Part shown: piece by piece, positions 27,454-37,184 of the stretch
Position numbering within the stretch: position 1 is the stretch's first letter
Layout of the letters: every line of letters starts with the position of its first letter
Assembly: GCA_900074745.1 (NCBI GenBank)
Contig: LT598463.1
Location: forward strand, 7,926 to 71,925
Length of the DNA: 64,000 nt
Source of the DNA: Lachancea mirantina
Taxonomy: Eukaryota; Ascomycota; Saccharomycetes; Saccharomycetales; Saccharomycetaceae
Direction: 5' to 3'
Made by a program: the position numbers and the translations under genes
The notes under the pieces: model-generated
The model's database searches: none
Told to the model about the DNA's origin: nothing
Seen by the model: the letters and a program-made list of their open reading frames with translations, nothing else

Positions 27454-29295
27454 TTAAAGAGCGAAGTTAATATCCAGATTGCTTTCTTGAAGAATGATCC
27501 ACCAGGCCTTTTTCTGGTGCCAGCATTGTCTCATAAGCAAATTTGCCTTATAAGCACTAGTCATTCCCCTCTTACCAAGAGCACTCAAATTGTCAGTGTA
27601 AACTTGCCGGTCGCTTTTTGAACTTTCATCGTGAAGTTCAGACCCACAGCAAAACAGACAAAAAGTAATGCATGCGGCAGTTGAGGAGCCAATTGGAATC
27701 TTAGTTTTTATTAGAATGGTGATGCGCTGCAAAATGTCTCGAACAAGCTCGCTATCAGCCTGCATGCCTATGACTCGTCTCAAAAGCTGCAATGCACCCG
27801 TTAAGCCAAAGATTAAGTTTGTAGCCCGAAGAGTCTTGTAGTCTTCGTATTGCCTTGAACTTTCAGAGTCATATCGACCAGCGAAGAATTCCTGGTAAAT
27901 CTCCTCTCTCTCTCGCTCACTCTTATCTAAATATCGAAGGATTTGGTTACTGAGCTCGAATGCCTCTACAATAACAGCTTGCGACGGTGTTGAATCTATA
28001 CTGCTTTCTGCACGACTAAGCAATGACGCGACACCCGCGAGAAAGGAAAGATTTTTGAGGTCCAGCCCAGTAAAATATTCAATGTCTTTCAAACGCACAC
28101 GAAGACTGTGTATAGATTTCACATCATCGACAGCTGAGAAGTCGTACTTTATACCAGATAGATCAAACTCACTCCCGTTAGTGTTAACCGATGATAGAAC
28201 CGATATTATGTTGAGATAAGAAAACCACATTGTTGTGAAAAAAGCATTTTCAGTAGTATGCTCGCTATGCGAAATGGCAAGAGATTTTTGAGAGCTTGCT
28301 TCCAATCGACGCCTCATAATCCTCCTGGCCCCATAAATGTGAGACCGCCATTTATACCTGGCGTCACTGAAAAATATGTCGAAACCAGCAAACATCATTA
28401 TAGTAATTAGAGTCATATCGCTATGTTGTGCGTCGGGGAGAATCAGTTGATTAAGAAGATCTTGAAGAGTTCGCGTCAAGAGGTTACTCACGATGTGACG
28501 CCCATCTGAAATAAGCGAAGAGGTCTCGTCGAGGGCTTCAAAAGCCAAGTCTTCACCAGGAATAATGAACTTGAGTCTATGATTTATTCCAAAAGCAAGC
28601 AGCAGATTCATCAATGTAGAATTTCTCATTGCCATTTGAGGCAAGATTGTATGAAAAGGATTGTGAGCATACAAGGTACGGGGCGCTGGAACAAACAGAT
28701 GCGCTGTTTCCTTTAAGTAAAAATCAAAAATCTCCGAGTAATAGCTGCTTTGGGTCAGAATGGCAGGCCTGGGATCTGGAAGGTGAAGGCTTCGTAGGTT
28801 GATTTGGGGAGGTGTTGATGCCTTGAACGGGCCCATTTCTGACGTGCTCAAACTCGATTCATGCAAGTTGCTCAACTGTAAGCCACCGGTAGAAGGTTCC
28901 AGGGAGCAGCAGTCATTTGAAATGAAGGTCTGCTCGGATGGTACCAAATCGTCTTGTATGAATTCTGTTTTGAATGCATCTGGCCGTGTAATGATTTCGG
29001 AAGTCATTTCAGAAGCCAGCTTCTCCGTTACTGAATCATTCTCCAATTTCAATACGCCATTTATCCAAGTGGTATGCGGTAATGCTAGCGTTCTTCTCTT
29101 TCTAGACTTGAAGGGCCTTCCGCCCCACACCAAAACAATTGAATAATCACAGTTAGTTGAGCCTTTTTTCAAGCAATTTAAGCATTTCGGTTTAGTCTCG
29201 TCACATTTGATTTTGGATCTTTTGCAATTTTTACAGCCTCCACGGGACCTTTTCTTCTTGTCGGCCATATTTTCGACTGGTTTGGTGTGTCTCAT
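27454..29295 (-). CDS. Zn2Cys6 transcription factor (UGA3/URC2-like, Fungal_trans_2 type)
   Basis: A 613-residue regulator with its zinc cluster at about residues 21-48, spacing C-x2-C-x6-C-x6-C-x2-C-x7-C (GGCKNCKRSKIKCDETKPKC). CDYSIVLVWGGRPFKSRKRR follows, a block I associate with the Uga3/Urc2 group. The remaining 500 residues look like the Fungal_trans_2 helical region (YYSEIFDFYLKETAHLFVP, NPFHTILPQMAMRNSTLMNLLLAFG). Met10 is an alternative start. It lies alone between FET4 and the conserved block, all on the minus strand. If UGA3-like it would govern use of a nitrogen source, but the target genes cannot be read from the sequence. Confidence 0.9.
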   Translation of the reverse strand: MRHTKPVENMADKKKRSRGGCKNCKRSKIKCDETKPKCLNCLKKGSTNCDYSIVLVWGGRPFKSRKRRTLALPHTTWINGVLKLENDSVTEKLASEMTSEIITRPDAFKTEFIQDDLVPSEQTFISNDCCSLEPSTGGLQLSNLHESSLSTSEMGPFKASTPPQINLRSLHLPDPRPAILTQSSYYSEIFDFYLKETAHLFVPAPRTLYAHNPFHTILPQMAMRNSTLMNLLLAFGINHRLKFIIPGEDLAFEALDETSSLISDGRHIVSNLLTRTLQDLLNQLILPDAQHSDMTLITIMMFAGFDIFFSDARYKWRSHIYGARRIMRRRLEASSQKSLAISHSEHTTENAFFTTMWFSYLNIISVLSSVNTNGSEFDLSGIKYDFSAVDDVKSIHSLRVRLKDIEYFTGLDLKNLSFLAGVASLLSRAESSIDSTPSQAVIVEAFELSNQILRYLDKSEREREEIYQEFFAGRYDSESSRQYEDYKTLRATNLIFGLTGALQLLRRVIGMQADSELVRDILQRITILIKTKIPIGSSTAACITFCLFCCGSELHDESSKSDRQVYTDNLSALGKRGMTSAYKANLLMRQCWHQKKAWWIILQESNLDINFAL

Positions 29296-29589
29296 GCATT
29301 CTTCATAGTAACTCTAGTGTAATCTCCAATTTGGGCGATTTGATAGCACCTTAATATCGTCACTACATGAATTTATATCATCAGAACATACTATACGAAC
29401 ACCAAGCAAGCGCGAGGTGGACAACGGCAAGGATGCGGACTACGACAGGGCGCTCGGTTAAATTGGAGATGTAGCAGATAAGCTGGGCTTTAGCTTGAGA
29501 AATTAGAGCAAATGCACACAATAAAATCCCTAAGCGTAAAAATGCCCGATCTGTCTCTCTCATCACTTGCAGTGATTAATGTGGGAGAT

Positions 29590-31446
29590 CTAATCGAGAT
29601 CCATTCTCGCACCCTTTCTCACTACCGTTTTCCCTTCTCCACATAGACCCAAAAGAACGAAATCTCCGAGTTTAGTACTAACCATAAGATCCAAGGTACT
29701 CTCGACAAATATTTCGGACTTTCCCCGAATGATTATCTCATTGAAGCATCGAGTAAGCTCCAAGTGATCAATGACTTCAACTTCCTTCCCAGCTATGTCA
29801 AAAGAAACTCGCAGTTGCGTTGTATTGGAGCCAGATTGGTTAATAAACTCAGATTCTGCATCTGTCCACACTCTTACCGGAACTGTTAAGAAGTGGATAT
29901 CGTTGTGATACAGTTTAGTTATTCCTTTGATTCTGTCGATTGAAATGCTCTCATCGGCTGAATATGAGGAGAAAGTATAAAAGGGCACATTTATAATTGA
30001 AACAACATTGCCTAGAAGAGTCAGTTGTCTTTCCTCCCAGTTTTTTTCGACCCACTTGAATTCCAGCCCATCCATTGACACACATTCAACAATTTGATCA
30101 GCATCTAAAGTGAAATTGGCGCCCAAGGCAAATTCGATCATTGGAATCAACTCTGCAATGAACTGCAAAGGAACAATACTTTCGTTGCAGGCTTTGAGGC
30201 CGTGACCCACAACCTCAAAATCTAGGAGTTCAGTCTGATTGAACACCCCACGGATTAGCTTGCTTATGGGTGTCACCACGTTTTCCTCGTCAGAAGAGCA
30301 AACTTTATAAAGAAGATCTTCAGGCAAAAGTCCTGAGATCTCACCAACTATGGTGGTTCGTAACACGCCATTATTATCATTGAAATCTCGCATCTGAAGG
30401 CTGGGAATCGAAAAAGTCGCATTTTCTAAGCTAATGCTATATTTCGATTCACAATCTGGTAACCGGGCATTCCACGTCGTCGAAGGTAAATATTTTTGAT
30501 TAGGAAAACTCAACCACTTCTGTGTGTCAGGTAGATTTGTTCTAACGCCGATTTCTAATCGAAATCCGTCGTGAATATCAGTAATTTCAACTTGCTCCAC
30601 TTGCACCGCTTCCTGCAGCGGCTTTAAAAGCTTTATGAGCCCCAGATGGATGTCGTCCCAGTCGATAATATCGTTCCAGGCAATGCGATCTAACTTAATA
30701 TTGCTTATTGTAACTTCACGTCCACGCCACACTTCCTTGCCAACAGAGGTCGCTACCGAGGACCACAAATCAAAGTCATTAAACTTCCTTCTCCAAATTT
30801 TCATGATAACAGACGCAGCATTTCTAGCGTCAGGTTTGATATAAATTGGCACTTCTAGTCTCGTTGTAACGTTATGCCGGAGATCAATGCATACCGGCTC
30901 TGGAATTTTTGCCAGCGCAATGAACTCAGAATCCGTCTCATTGTCATTAAAAGTGGTCACATTCGTACCCTTCAAGCAGATTTCAGCCAAGTGATTACTG
31001 ACAATCCGCGTTAACTGTTTTTGGCGTTCGGTCATCCCTGATATATTGTTGTCTTGCTGGCTGCCGTGATCGATCGAAACACTCAGCTCTACTTTCAATT
31101 TCAGGAAATCTTGACCATTGAATTCAACCTCATCACTAAAACCTGCTTCTCCGTAAGCCTCTTTTGACGTCCATTCCACAAACGAAATTTTGTATATTTG
31201 AACCCGAGTAGCGTCTTCAAAGTACTTCTCAATCGAGTCCATCGAAGGCACACTTTGGAAGGCCCAGTAAGTTGCCAAAAAACCTAAAATACTAACTACT
31301 CCAGAAAACAGCAATGATTTAAGCAACCAGGGCTTTCGTACCTTTTCTCCCGGTGTCACGCTTGGCAAAGCACCATAACGCTCACTTTGTCTTGCTGATA
31401 CGTCTAGAGCTTGACTTTCTAAGTCTTCCCTAGCTTGTGAGTTCAT
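29590..31446 (-). CDS. YLR173W-like single-span membrane protein
   Basis: A 618-residue protein matching uncharacterised S. cerevisiae YLR173W (608 residues) in length and neighbourhood: it is divergent from DPH5, as in S. cerevisiae. A short soluble N-terminus leads to one membrane segment (LLFSGVVSILGFLATYWAF, about residues 44-63), then a long beta-rich, N-glycosylation-rich domain (N-x-S/T in NVTTF, NNISG, NNETD and others) that suggests a vacuolar or secretory lumen. The open frame goes 27 codons further to a GTG; the first ATG is at 31446. No catalytic motif is seen. The YLR173W label rests on synteny and architecture more than on remembered sequence. Confidence 0.8.
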   Translation of the reverse strand: MNSQAREDLESQALDVSARQSERYGALPSVTPGEKVRKPWLLKSLLFSGVVSILGFLATYWAFQSVPSMDSIEKYFEDATRVQIYKISFVEWTSKEAYGEAGFSDEVEFNGQDFLKLKVELSVSIDHGSQQDNNISGMTERQKQLTRIVSNHLAEICLKGTNVTTFNDNETDSEFIALAKIPEPVCIDLRHNVTTRLEVPIYIKPDARNAASVIMKIWRRKFNDFDLWSSVATSVGKEVWRGREVTISNIKLDRIAWNDIIDWDDIHLGLIKLLKPLQEAVQVEQVEITDIHDGFRLEIGVRTNLPDTQKWLSFPNQKYLPSTTWNARLPDCESKYSISLENATFSIPSLQMRDFNDNNGVLRTTIVGEISGLLPEDLLYKVCSSDEENVVTPISKLIRGVFNQTELLDFEVVGHGLKACNESIVPLQFIAELIPMIEFALGANFTLDADQIVECVSMDGLEFKWVEKNWEERQLTLLGNVVSIINVPFYTFSSYSADESISIDRIKGITKLYHNDIHFLTVPVRVWTDAESEFINQSGSNTTQLRVSFDIAGKEVEVIDHLELTRCFNEIIIRGKSEIFVESTLDLMVSTKLGDFVLLGLCGEGKTVVRKGARMDLD

Positions 31447-31879
31447 GAAGTGATGGGATTGTAGCGGTTGCGAGTTGACAATTATTCTTTCCTCCTTCAC
31501 CAAACTGCGCTTTCTCTTGAATGTCACAAATCATCGCGGGGAAATCGTCAGCAGTGTCTAAGGTCTGCGATGAGGGACCTTTGTACGAGCTCGGGGTATA
31601 TGAGCAAAGCACTTGAAGATGTGAAAAGATAGAAAGACAAACCAATATCCAATTGTCTTTTACACAATGGGTAAATACACCCTATTAAACAAAGCCAGGC
31701 AAGTTCCTCATGAGAATTTTTGCTTTCAAGTCGGCTTAGATTTCGTCACATCGATATTAATTGTATAGAATCTAAGACGTCTGAAGGGTCCCCTCTTGAA
31801 AAAATTGAAAAATTTTAGTTGTCTGTAATCTTCGAAGCATCAATTTAGAGAGGGAAAATTAGAAGATAAAGGCGCTATC

Positions 31880-32773
31880 ATGTTGTATTTAATTGGATTG
31901 GGGCTTTCCTATTCCTCAGATATTACTGTTCGTGGTCTTGAAATCGTTAAAAAATGCTCTAGGGTGTACTTGGAGCACTATACCAGTATCTTAATGGCGG
32001 CATCGCAGACAGAGCTGGAGGAATTTTACGGGAAGAAAATTGTGATGGCGGATCGTGAAATGGTTGAGACTGGTTTACAAGAGATTTTGAGGGATAGCGA
32101 CAAGGAAGATGTCGCATTTCTTGTCGTGGGTGATCCTTTTGGGGCAACGACCCATACCGATCTCGTTCTAAGAGCGCGGCAACAGAAAATTGACGTTGAG
32201 ATCGTGCATAACGCTTCTGTCATGAACGCTGTCGGAAGCTGTGGTTTGCAGCTCTACAACTTCGGCCAAACTGTCTCGATGGTTTTTTTCACCGACAATT
32301 GGAGACCTGATTCGTGGTACGACAAGATTTGGGAAAACCGTAAAATCGGTTTGCATACGCTTGTTTTGCTGGATATCAAGGTTAAAGAGCAAAGTATAGA
32401 GAATATGGCGCGCGGCAGACTCATTTACGAGCCACCCCGTTACATGTCGATTGCGCAATGTTGTGAACAGTTGCTGGAAATCGAAGAAGGACGTCAAAGC
32501 AGTGCCTACACTCCAGAAACCCCAGCTGTGGCTATCAGCCGTCTAGGAGCTCCTACACAGACGTTTAAGTCTGGCACCATAGAAGAGTTAGCAGATTACG
32601 ATTCGGGCGAGCCTCTCCATTCGCTAGTCATTCTGGGTAGACAATGCCACGAACTCGAACTGGAGTATTTACTACAGTTTGCGACCGATCCACAAAATTT
32701 CAAGCTAAAAGTGGCCAAGGATCAAGAATATTTCAAGCCTGAACCATGGCGACCACCTACACAGGACAACTAG
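31880..32773 (+). CDS. DPH5: Diphthine synthase (methyltransferase)
   Basis: A 297-residue S-adenosylmethionine-dependent methyltransferase that adds methyl groups to the modified histidine of elongation factor 2 on the way to diphthamide. S. cerevisiae Dph5 has 300 residues. The start [19 protein letters not shown] is the family's SAM-binding beginning. [18 protein letters not shown] is the GDP loop, and [20 protein letters not shown] and [15 protein letters not shown] are strongly conserved. Cytosolic. Divergent from the YLR173W homologue, as in S. cerevisiae (YLR172C/YLR173W). Confidence 0.97.
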   Translation: MLYLIGLGLSYSSDITVRGLEIVKKCSRVYLEHYTSILMAASQTELEEFYGKKIVMADREMVETGLQEILRDSDKEDVAFLVVGDPFGATTHTDLVLRARQQKIDVEIVHNASVMNAVGSCGLQLYNFGQTVSMVFFTDNWRPDSWYDKIWENRKIGLHTLVLLDIKVKEQSIENMARGRLIYEPPRYMSIAQCCEQLLEIEEGRQSSAYTPETPAVAISRLGAPTQTFKSGTIEELADYDSGEPLHSLVILGRQCHELELEYLLQFATDPQNFKLKVAKDQEYFKPEPWRPPTQDN

Positions 32774-33437
32774 TAAGTACCTTGTTGTTCGCGTAGTTGA
32801 GTAATGATGATGTGAGTCTTTAATTGACAATGTCCATGAGCTGGAAACTAAGCACTGAATCATGGCTCGGATTTATTGTAAGGTCGAGCCCCCCGTCCTT
32901 TCTTCTGGGCATTACTTTAGTCGAGTGTTGCATACACAGAAAAACCGGTTCTCAGTTCCTATTATCAAAGAAGCCCTTTTCCTCAGAAATATCCTCGAGG
33001 AAACCGAATGATTTATGCAGATTCCAAGCATTGTGCTAGCAGAGATTTGGACTAAAATTCCCGTTAATACCGGTGTCTCCTAAAGAGAAATCTGGACAGT
33101 TTCTGTGAAAGATGAAGGTTACTTAACTACTATTGTATATTGTCAAATCTTGTGAACAACGCAATCACTACCAAATATCAAAGTAGATAGCCAAACTTCA
33201 GCAAACTACCAGCGTCTCAGATCCAATTGTGCAAGACAGTAAATAAGATAACCGGCCAAAGCCCTCTTTGTCCCTTGCGACTCGACGGGTGTGCGAGGAG
33301 TTGGATATCACACATCAGTGAAGCTTCGCAGATGTACGAAAATTTCAGACTAACTTCGGTTTCACAGACTATTTGAAAACAAGTCAAGCGAGAAGCTTAA
33401 ACTTGTCGATAACCCCAATTTTATCAGCCTAAATACC
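32774..33437. other. Spacer and APS1 promoter
   Basis: A 664-bp gap between DPH5 and APS1. A 71-codon frame at 32824-33039 has no recognisable domain and looks like chance. Nothing else was identified. Confidence 0.5.
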
Positions 33438-33908
33438 ATGACTGATATCAAATACATGATCCTCATATCGAGGCAGGGGAAAGTAAGGCTTGTGAGATGG
33501 TACCACACTTTCACAGCTAAGGAAGAGTCTAAAATGTTAAAAGAACTAGCAGCTATAGTGCTCTCAAGGAAGGCCAGAATGTGTAATATCTTGGAGTATC
33601 ATGACCATAAAGTGGTATACAAGAGATATGCCAGTCTGTATTTTGTTTGTGGCATTAACGCAGACAGTGATAATGAATTGTTAACCTTGGAAATAATTCA
33701 CAGATTCGTCGAAATCATGGATACCTATTTCAACAACGTATGTGAGCTTGACATCATTTTCAATTTCGCCAAAGCATATGACATATTGAATGAAATGCTG
33801 ATGTGCGATGGTTCACTGGTGGAAACCAGCAAACAGGAAATTATCAAACACATAACACACATGGACGCCGTTGAGACCAATGACAACTTAAACAGGGTCT
33901 TCGCGTAG
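33438..33908 (+). CDS. APS1: AP-1 clathrin adaptor small (sigma) subunit
   Basis: A 156-residue sigma1 subunit of the AP-1 adaptor that sorts cargo between the trans-Golgi and endosomes. The length equals S. cerevisiae Aps1. Family blocks: IKYMILISRQGKVRLVRWY, LSRKARMCNILEYHDHKVVY, KRYASLYFVCGI, VEIMDTYFNNVCELDIIFNF and YDILNEML, which holds the region that binds dileucine cargo signals. The frame is complete from ATG to stop with no intron needed. Its place close to DPH5 follows the S. cerevisiae chromosome XII order (YLR170C, YLR172C), although the relative strands differ from what I would expect to be strictly conserved. VAM3 in this window carries the kind of dileucine signal read by the related AP-3 complex. 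Confidence 0.97.
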   Translation: MTDIKYMILISRQGKVRLVRWYHTFTAKEESKMLKELAAIVLSRKARMCNILEYHDHKVVYKRYASLYFVCGINADSDNELLTLEIIHRFVEIMDTYFNNVCELDIIFNFAKAYDILNEMLMCDGSLVETSKQEIIKHITHMDAVETNDNLNRVFA

Positions 33909-34002
33909 TACACTGATCTTCGCACCATCTCATTCTATTCACTAAGTAGCAGAAACCATATGTAGAAAGAAATCGGGTAGACGATTCTACTCGTAAAGCC
34001 TA

Positions 34003-34344
34003 TTATTTGAACAACAGTTTTTCGAAAGACGGATCCCCCAAATGCCCCGAACCCTTAATGTTGTCTTGAGATTCTCCAAGTGCTACAGCCCTGATCTCAT
34101 TGTAAAGAATGCCAAACACATATGGAGTGTCGTCATGTTCTTCCATTTCTCCCATTAAAGAGCGGTGCATCAGGTTGCTTTTGCTACAAGGATTCTTCTC
34201 CTTATACATGTCAACGTACCCTCTTATGAAACTTTGCTTATCTTTCTTGGAAAGATCAATCCATTTCTTATACTTGAGAGCTTGAGCCGACGCTGTGAAG
34301 CATCTTGTGCTTTGAAATATTGGATTGATTGCGTTGATTCTCAT
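34003..34344 (-). CDS. Small protein of unknown function, probably mitochondrial
   Basis: A 113-residue protein. The frame extends nine codons up to a TTG; the first ATG gives MRINAINPIFQSTRCFTASA, a basic, Ser-rich, acid-free start typical of a mitochondrial presequence, with a plausible cleavage site before ALKYKKW. The mature part (KYKKWIDLSKKDKQSFI, RGYVDMYKEKNPCSKSN) recalls the first helices of an HMG box, but a second half of that fold is not obvious. It then has EEHDDTPYVFGILYNEIR. It sits where the chromosome XII-type order changes to the VII-type order. I do not recognise an S. cerevisiae partner. It looks like a real gene because of its composition and coding-like conservation pattern, but this is a judgement. 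Confidence 0.65.
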   Translation of the reverse strand: MRINAINPIFQSTRCFTASAQALKYKKWIDLSKKDKQSFIRGYVDMYKEKNPCSKSNLMHRSLMGEMEEHDDTPYVFGILYNEIRAVALGESQDNIKGSGHLGDPSFEKLLFK

Positions 34345-35016
34345 ATCAAAATAGTGACTTTCCCAGCCCAATTTCAGTATGAAAATATATTCTCAAGGTC
34401 TTTTATGCCCGCCTTCAGGTATTCCTTAGCAATTCAAGAACATTATGCTAAGCTTCAAGATATATATTTCTCTTAAAAGGGTTCCCTCCCATTTCCTTCA
34501 AATTGTGAACCAGACGGAAAACGACTTTATCATAGACTCTAGTGATATGATCGAATGGTATTAAGACAATTTATCTGCGAAATTAGATATTCTTTGAATG
34601 CTGTTAAAATGCGACACGTCTACATGAGTATTTAGCATTAGCAAAAAGTAGTTGTACCATAATTGCTAAGGCAATTCCAAGAATTGTCATATCTCAATAT
34701 CTTACTGACTTGGCACTCAAAGTTAAAACAGAAGACAGCTAACCGGCATGTTCCGGAAATTGTAGCCGATATTTAGGAGGCGAGGTCGTGAAATCTAATC
34801 GAAGTTTTCCACTCAGATAGTATGTTTCCGTCAACCAATAGTACTACAGCACCACCAATACCAAATCTCACATTATTCTCAGCACGAGTTGAATTCGGAT
34901 GGGTTAAGTCTGTTATGAATCTTCGATCGAGTAGGACAGAGGACACAGAACTTTAAGAGGTAGTGTATTTCAATCTTGTCCTCTTTTGGTAAATTAAGCC
35001 ACTTGTATGCCATAGA
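34345..35016. other. Intergenic, nothing recognised
   Basis: A 672-bp AT-rich stretch upstream of the 113-residue gene and downstream of the YGR016W homologue. Open frames that enter it are antisense extensions without domains. Confidence 0.5.
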
Positions 35017-35592
35017 TCATGCACTCTTGAACTTGTATTTGAGACCTCTTAAATTATCCAATTCTCCAGCCAACTTATCTATGAAGCTGTTGACAATGCA
35101 ACTCACGGCGAACAACATATGGGGGACAAATAGCAGAAAAGTCACAAGTTTCATCTTTGAGCCGTCTATTGCGCTCCATGCTAGAAATGAGAGTAGGATT
35201 AAATTGGAAATGTTGATTTGGTGGCTAGTTATTCTAAACCGAATCTTTTCCGCTACTTTAATCTCTCTAACGATCTTATATCTCAGGTTCATAAGCGAGC
35301 ATATAATTGAGATCACTGAAAACAAAAGCTGCTGCTTCATCTGACCTTCTTCCTGTTCCAATTTTCGAATTTTGGTGAACGTCATGAGAAACGCTCCGCT
35401 ACAAAGCAAGAACAGAATGCTCAAAATTTGGACAGCACGAAAGTTACTTACAGAACTCCGAACTGCTAGCCTGTCCACTATCTCGTCTTGCTCATCTTCA
35501 TCCAATGGATGGAATGCATCGCCATCATCGTTACCAGAAGAATTTTCGGCTCCCCAAAGAAGCTGTTTGTCGATTTTTCTTGCCCTTGACAT
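35017..35592 (-). CDS. YGR016W-like four-span membrane protein
   Basis: A 191-residue membrane protein. The position next to EAT1 and MSB2, the orientation and the length (YGR016W has 190 residues) all fit the uncharacterised S. cerevisiae YGR016W. An acidic N-terminal tail (FHPLDEDEQDEIVDRL) is followed by four hydrophobic segments: VQILSILFLLCSGAFLMTF, LLFSVISIICSLMNL, ISNLILLSFLAWSAI and LVTFLLFVPHMLFAVSCIV. There is no signal peptide and no known motif. Endoplasmic reticulum location is a guess. Confidence 0.82.
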   Translation of the reverse strand: MSRARKIDKQLLWGAENSSGNDDGDAFHPLDEDEQDEIVDRLAVRSSVSNFRAVQILSILFLLCSGAFLMTFTKIRKLEQEEGQMKQQLLFSVISIICSLMNLRYKIVREIKVAEKIRFRITSHQINISNLILLSFLAWSAIDGSKMKLVTFLLFVPHMLFAVSCIVNSFIDKLAGELDNLRGLKYKFKSA

Positions 35593-36164
35593 CTCTTTCA
35601 GTTGGTAATGAATTCAACGAAAATTGCCAGAAATCATTCGTATTCGAGTTACCTCAAATCGAAGTTTGAAATAAAATCAAGAAGACTCCTCAAACTTTGG
35701 TCAAAAGCTCTATATTGAGTCACAATGAGGCGTAGAATTATTCGCCTGTTTTGGCCGGTCTCAGTAGCTGTTGAATCGATTTTCAAGATCTCTGCTTAAA
35801 TCGGTAGTCAATTTAACTCTCGAGAGCAACACCTTGATCTTTATATTTAGAAAGTACTGGCAAGGGAGTTAACTATTTACCAAATAATTGACTTAAGTCC
35901 TTGGTTTAGATCCTTGAAATTTGGAACTCGAATTCATTTCGGCTTATGTATCACAAATCTCGTCAACCAGATTCAAAGAACTTGAAAATATCAATCGGCC
36001 TTTCTGCCAAAATAGCTCACAGATCCTGACACCTGACTCTTGTCCGATTCTGAGATTGGAAGCGACCATTATACTAACTTCAATTGATCCAAAAATACGC
36101 CCAAAGGAGATCTTTAAAGACTGAATTTTGCACGCCCTCGTTTGATAATTAATAGAGACTTGTT
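35593..36164. promoter_or_regulatory. Divergent promoter, YGR016W-like / EAT1-like
   Basis: About 570 bp between the two divergent ATGs. A 67-codon frame at 35921-36124 shows no domain. No known binding motif stood out. Confidence 0.5.
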
Positions 36165-36176
36165 ATGAACCCATGA
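36165..36176 (+). promoter_or_regulatory. Three-codon upstream ORF whose stop overlaps the EAT1-like start
   Basis: ATGAACCCATGA: an ATG, two codons and a TGA. The last four bases, ATGA, hold both the upstream ORF's stop and the main gene's ATG at 36173. Such a stop-start overlap could permit termination-reinitiation. It matters only if the mRNA starts upstream of 36165. Confidence 0.5.
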
Positions 36177-37090
36177 ATTCAAAACTTACATTGCCGTTTA
36201 AATCGACGGTTGACCTTGCATTTTCACACTGTGCCAGCCATAGTCCACCATCGCCCAGACCACCCATCATTTTGTTACATGGGGTTTTCGGATCGCGGAA
36301 GAACTTCCTCACCCTCGGCAAAGAGTTGTCTAAGATTTTAAACACGGACATATATTCGGTAGATCTACGAAACCATGGATCATCACCTCGAGCAAGGCCC
36401 TACGATTACGTTACGCTGAGCAGAGATCTCAGTCTTTTCTGTGCAAACAATATTGGTGTCGATGTTCCAGTTTCGATCTTAGGATTCTCAATGGGAGGCA
36501 GAGTAGGTCTTTTGTCATCGCTTTCGAAGACTCTCAAAGTAGAAAAATGCATATCCATTGACATGCCGCCCTACAGATTAGCACGCCTAAACAGACTCTT
36601 GCTCGAGAATATTGCCAAGATTCGCGACATATGTGAGAGACGTATTAAGATAAAAAAAGGTGCCAAAGAATGGCAAAAGCAAGTTCTTAGAGAATTCCAA
36701 AGCATCCCTGCAAATGACAAATTATCCGTCATCTTGTATTTTGCCTCTGGGTTTTTATCAGTAAAGAGCAATGCAAAACCTTATGAACCTTCATTAGACG
36801 AAGATCCTTACATCACATTTGCTAATCCAATCTTACAAATGCCGGGTCTTATAGAAGATCTAAGAGACTGGCCTAGTGCCGATCGACTCTCTTATGAGGG
36901 CTACAACGCAACTACTGACACGGTCACTCTTTTCCTGAAGGGTCTTAAGTCTCCTTTTATCGAGAATGACTATTCTCTGCTAGCTGAGCATTTTCCGAAC
37001 TTCAAAGTCGAGGAATTTAATACTGGCCATATCATAATGGGAGAGGAGCCAGCAAGGTTTCAAGAGTCTGTCGTTCGATTTTTCAGTTAG
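36173..37090 (+). CDS. EAT1: Alpha/beta hydrolase, ethanol acetyltransferase/ABHD11-like
   Basis: A 305-residue alpha/beta hydrolase. The oxyanion region is PIILLHGVFGSRKNF, DLRNHGSSPRARPYDYVTL is the family signature, the nucleophile Ser is about residue 105 in LGFSMGGRVG, and the catalytic His is about residue 285 in NTGHIIMGEEP. Its neighbours YGR016W-like and MSB2 match S. cerevisiae YGR015C, now EAT1, which makes ethyl acetate from acetyl-CoA and ethanol and can also act as a thioesterase or esterase. The S. cerevisiae paralogue is IMO32. A strong mitochondrial presequence is not evident here, although Eat1 is mitochondrial in other yeasts. A three-codon upstream ORF overlaps the start. 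Confidence 0.88.
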   Translation: MNSKLTLPFKSTVDLAFSHCASHSPPSPRPPIILLHGVFGSRKNFLTLGKELSKILNTDIYSVDLRNHGSSPRARPYDYVTLSRDLSLFCANNIGVDVPVSILGFSMGGRVGLLSSLSKTLKVEKCISIDMPPYRLARLNRLLLENIAKIRDICERRIKIKKGAKEWQKQVLREFQSIPANDKLSVILYFASGFLSVKSNAKPYEPSLDEDPYITFANPILQMPGLIEDLRDWPSADRLSYEGYNATTDTVTLFLKGLKSPFIENDYSLLAEHFPNFKVEEFNTGHIIMGEEPARFQESVVRFFS

Positions 37091-37184
37091 CATTCAAAAG
37101 CGCATTTTTGAATTAATAGAATACATGTTTAAGAAGTAACAAATATTTAAAAAATTGGGTATCATACATTTCATTTCAATTCCT

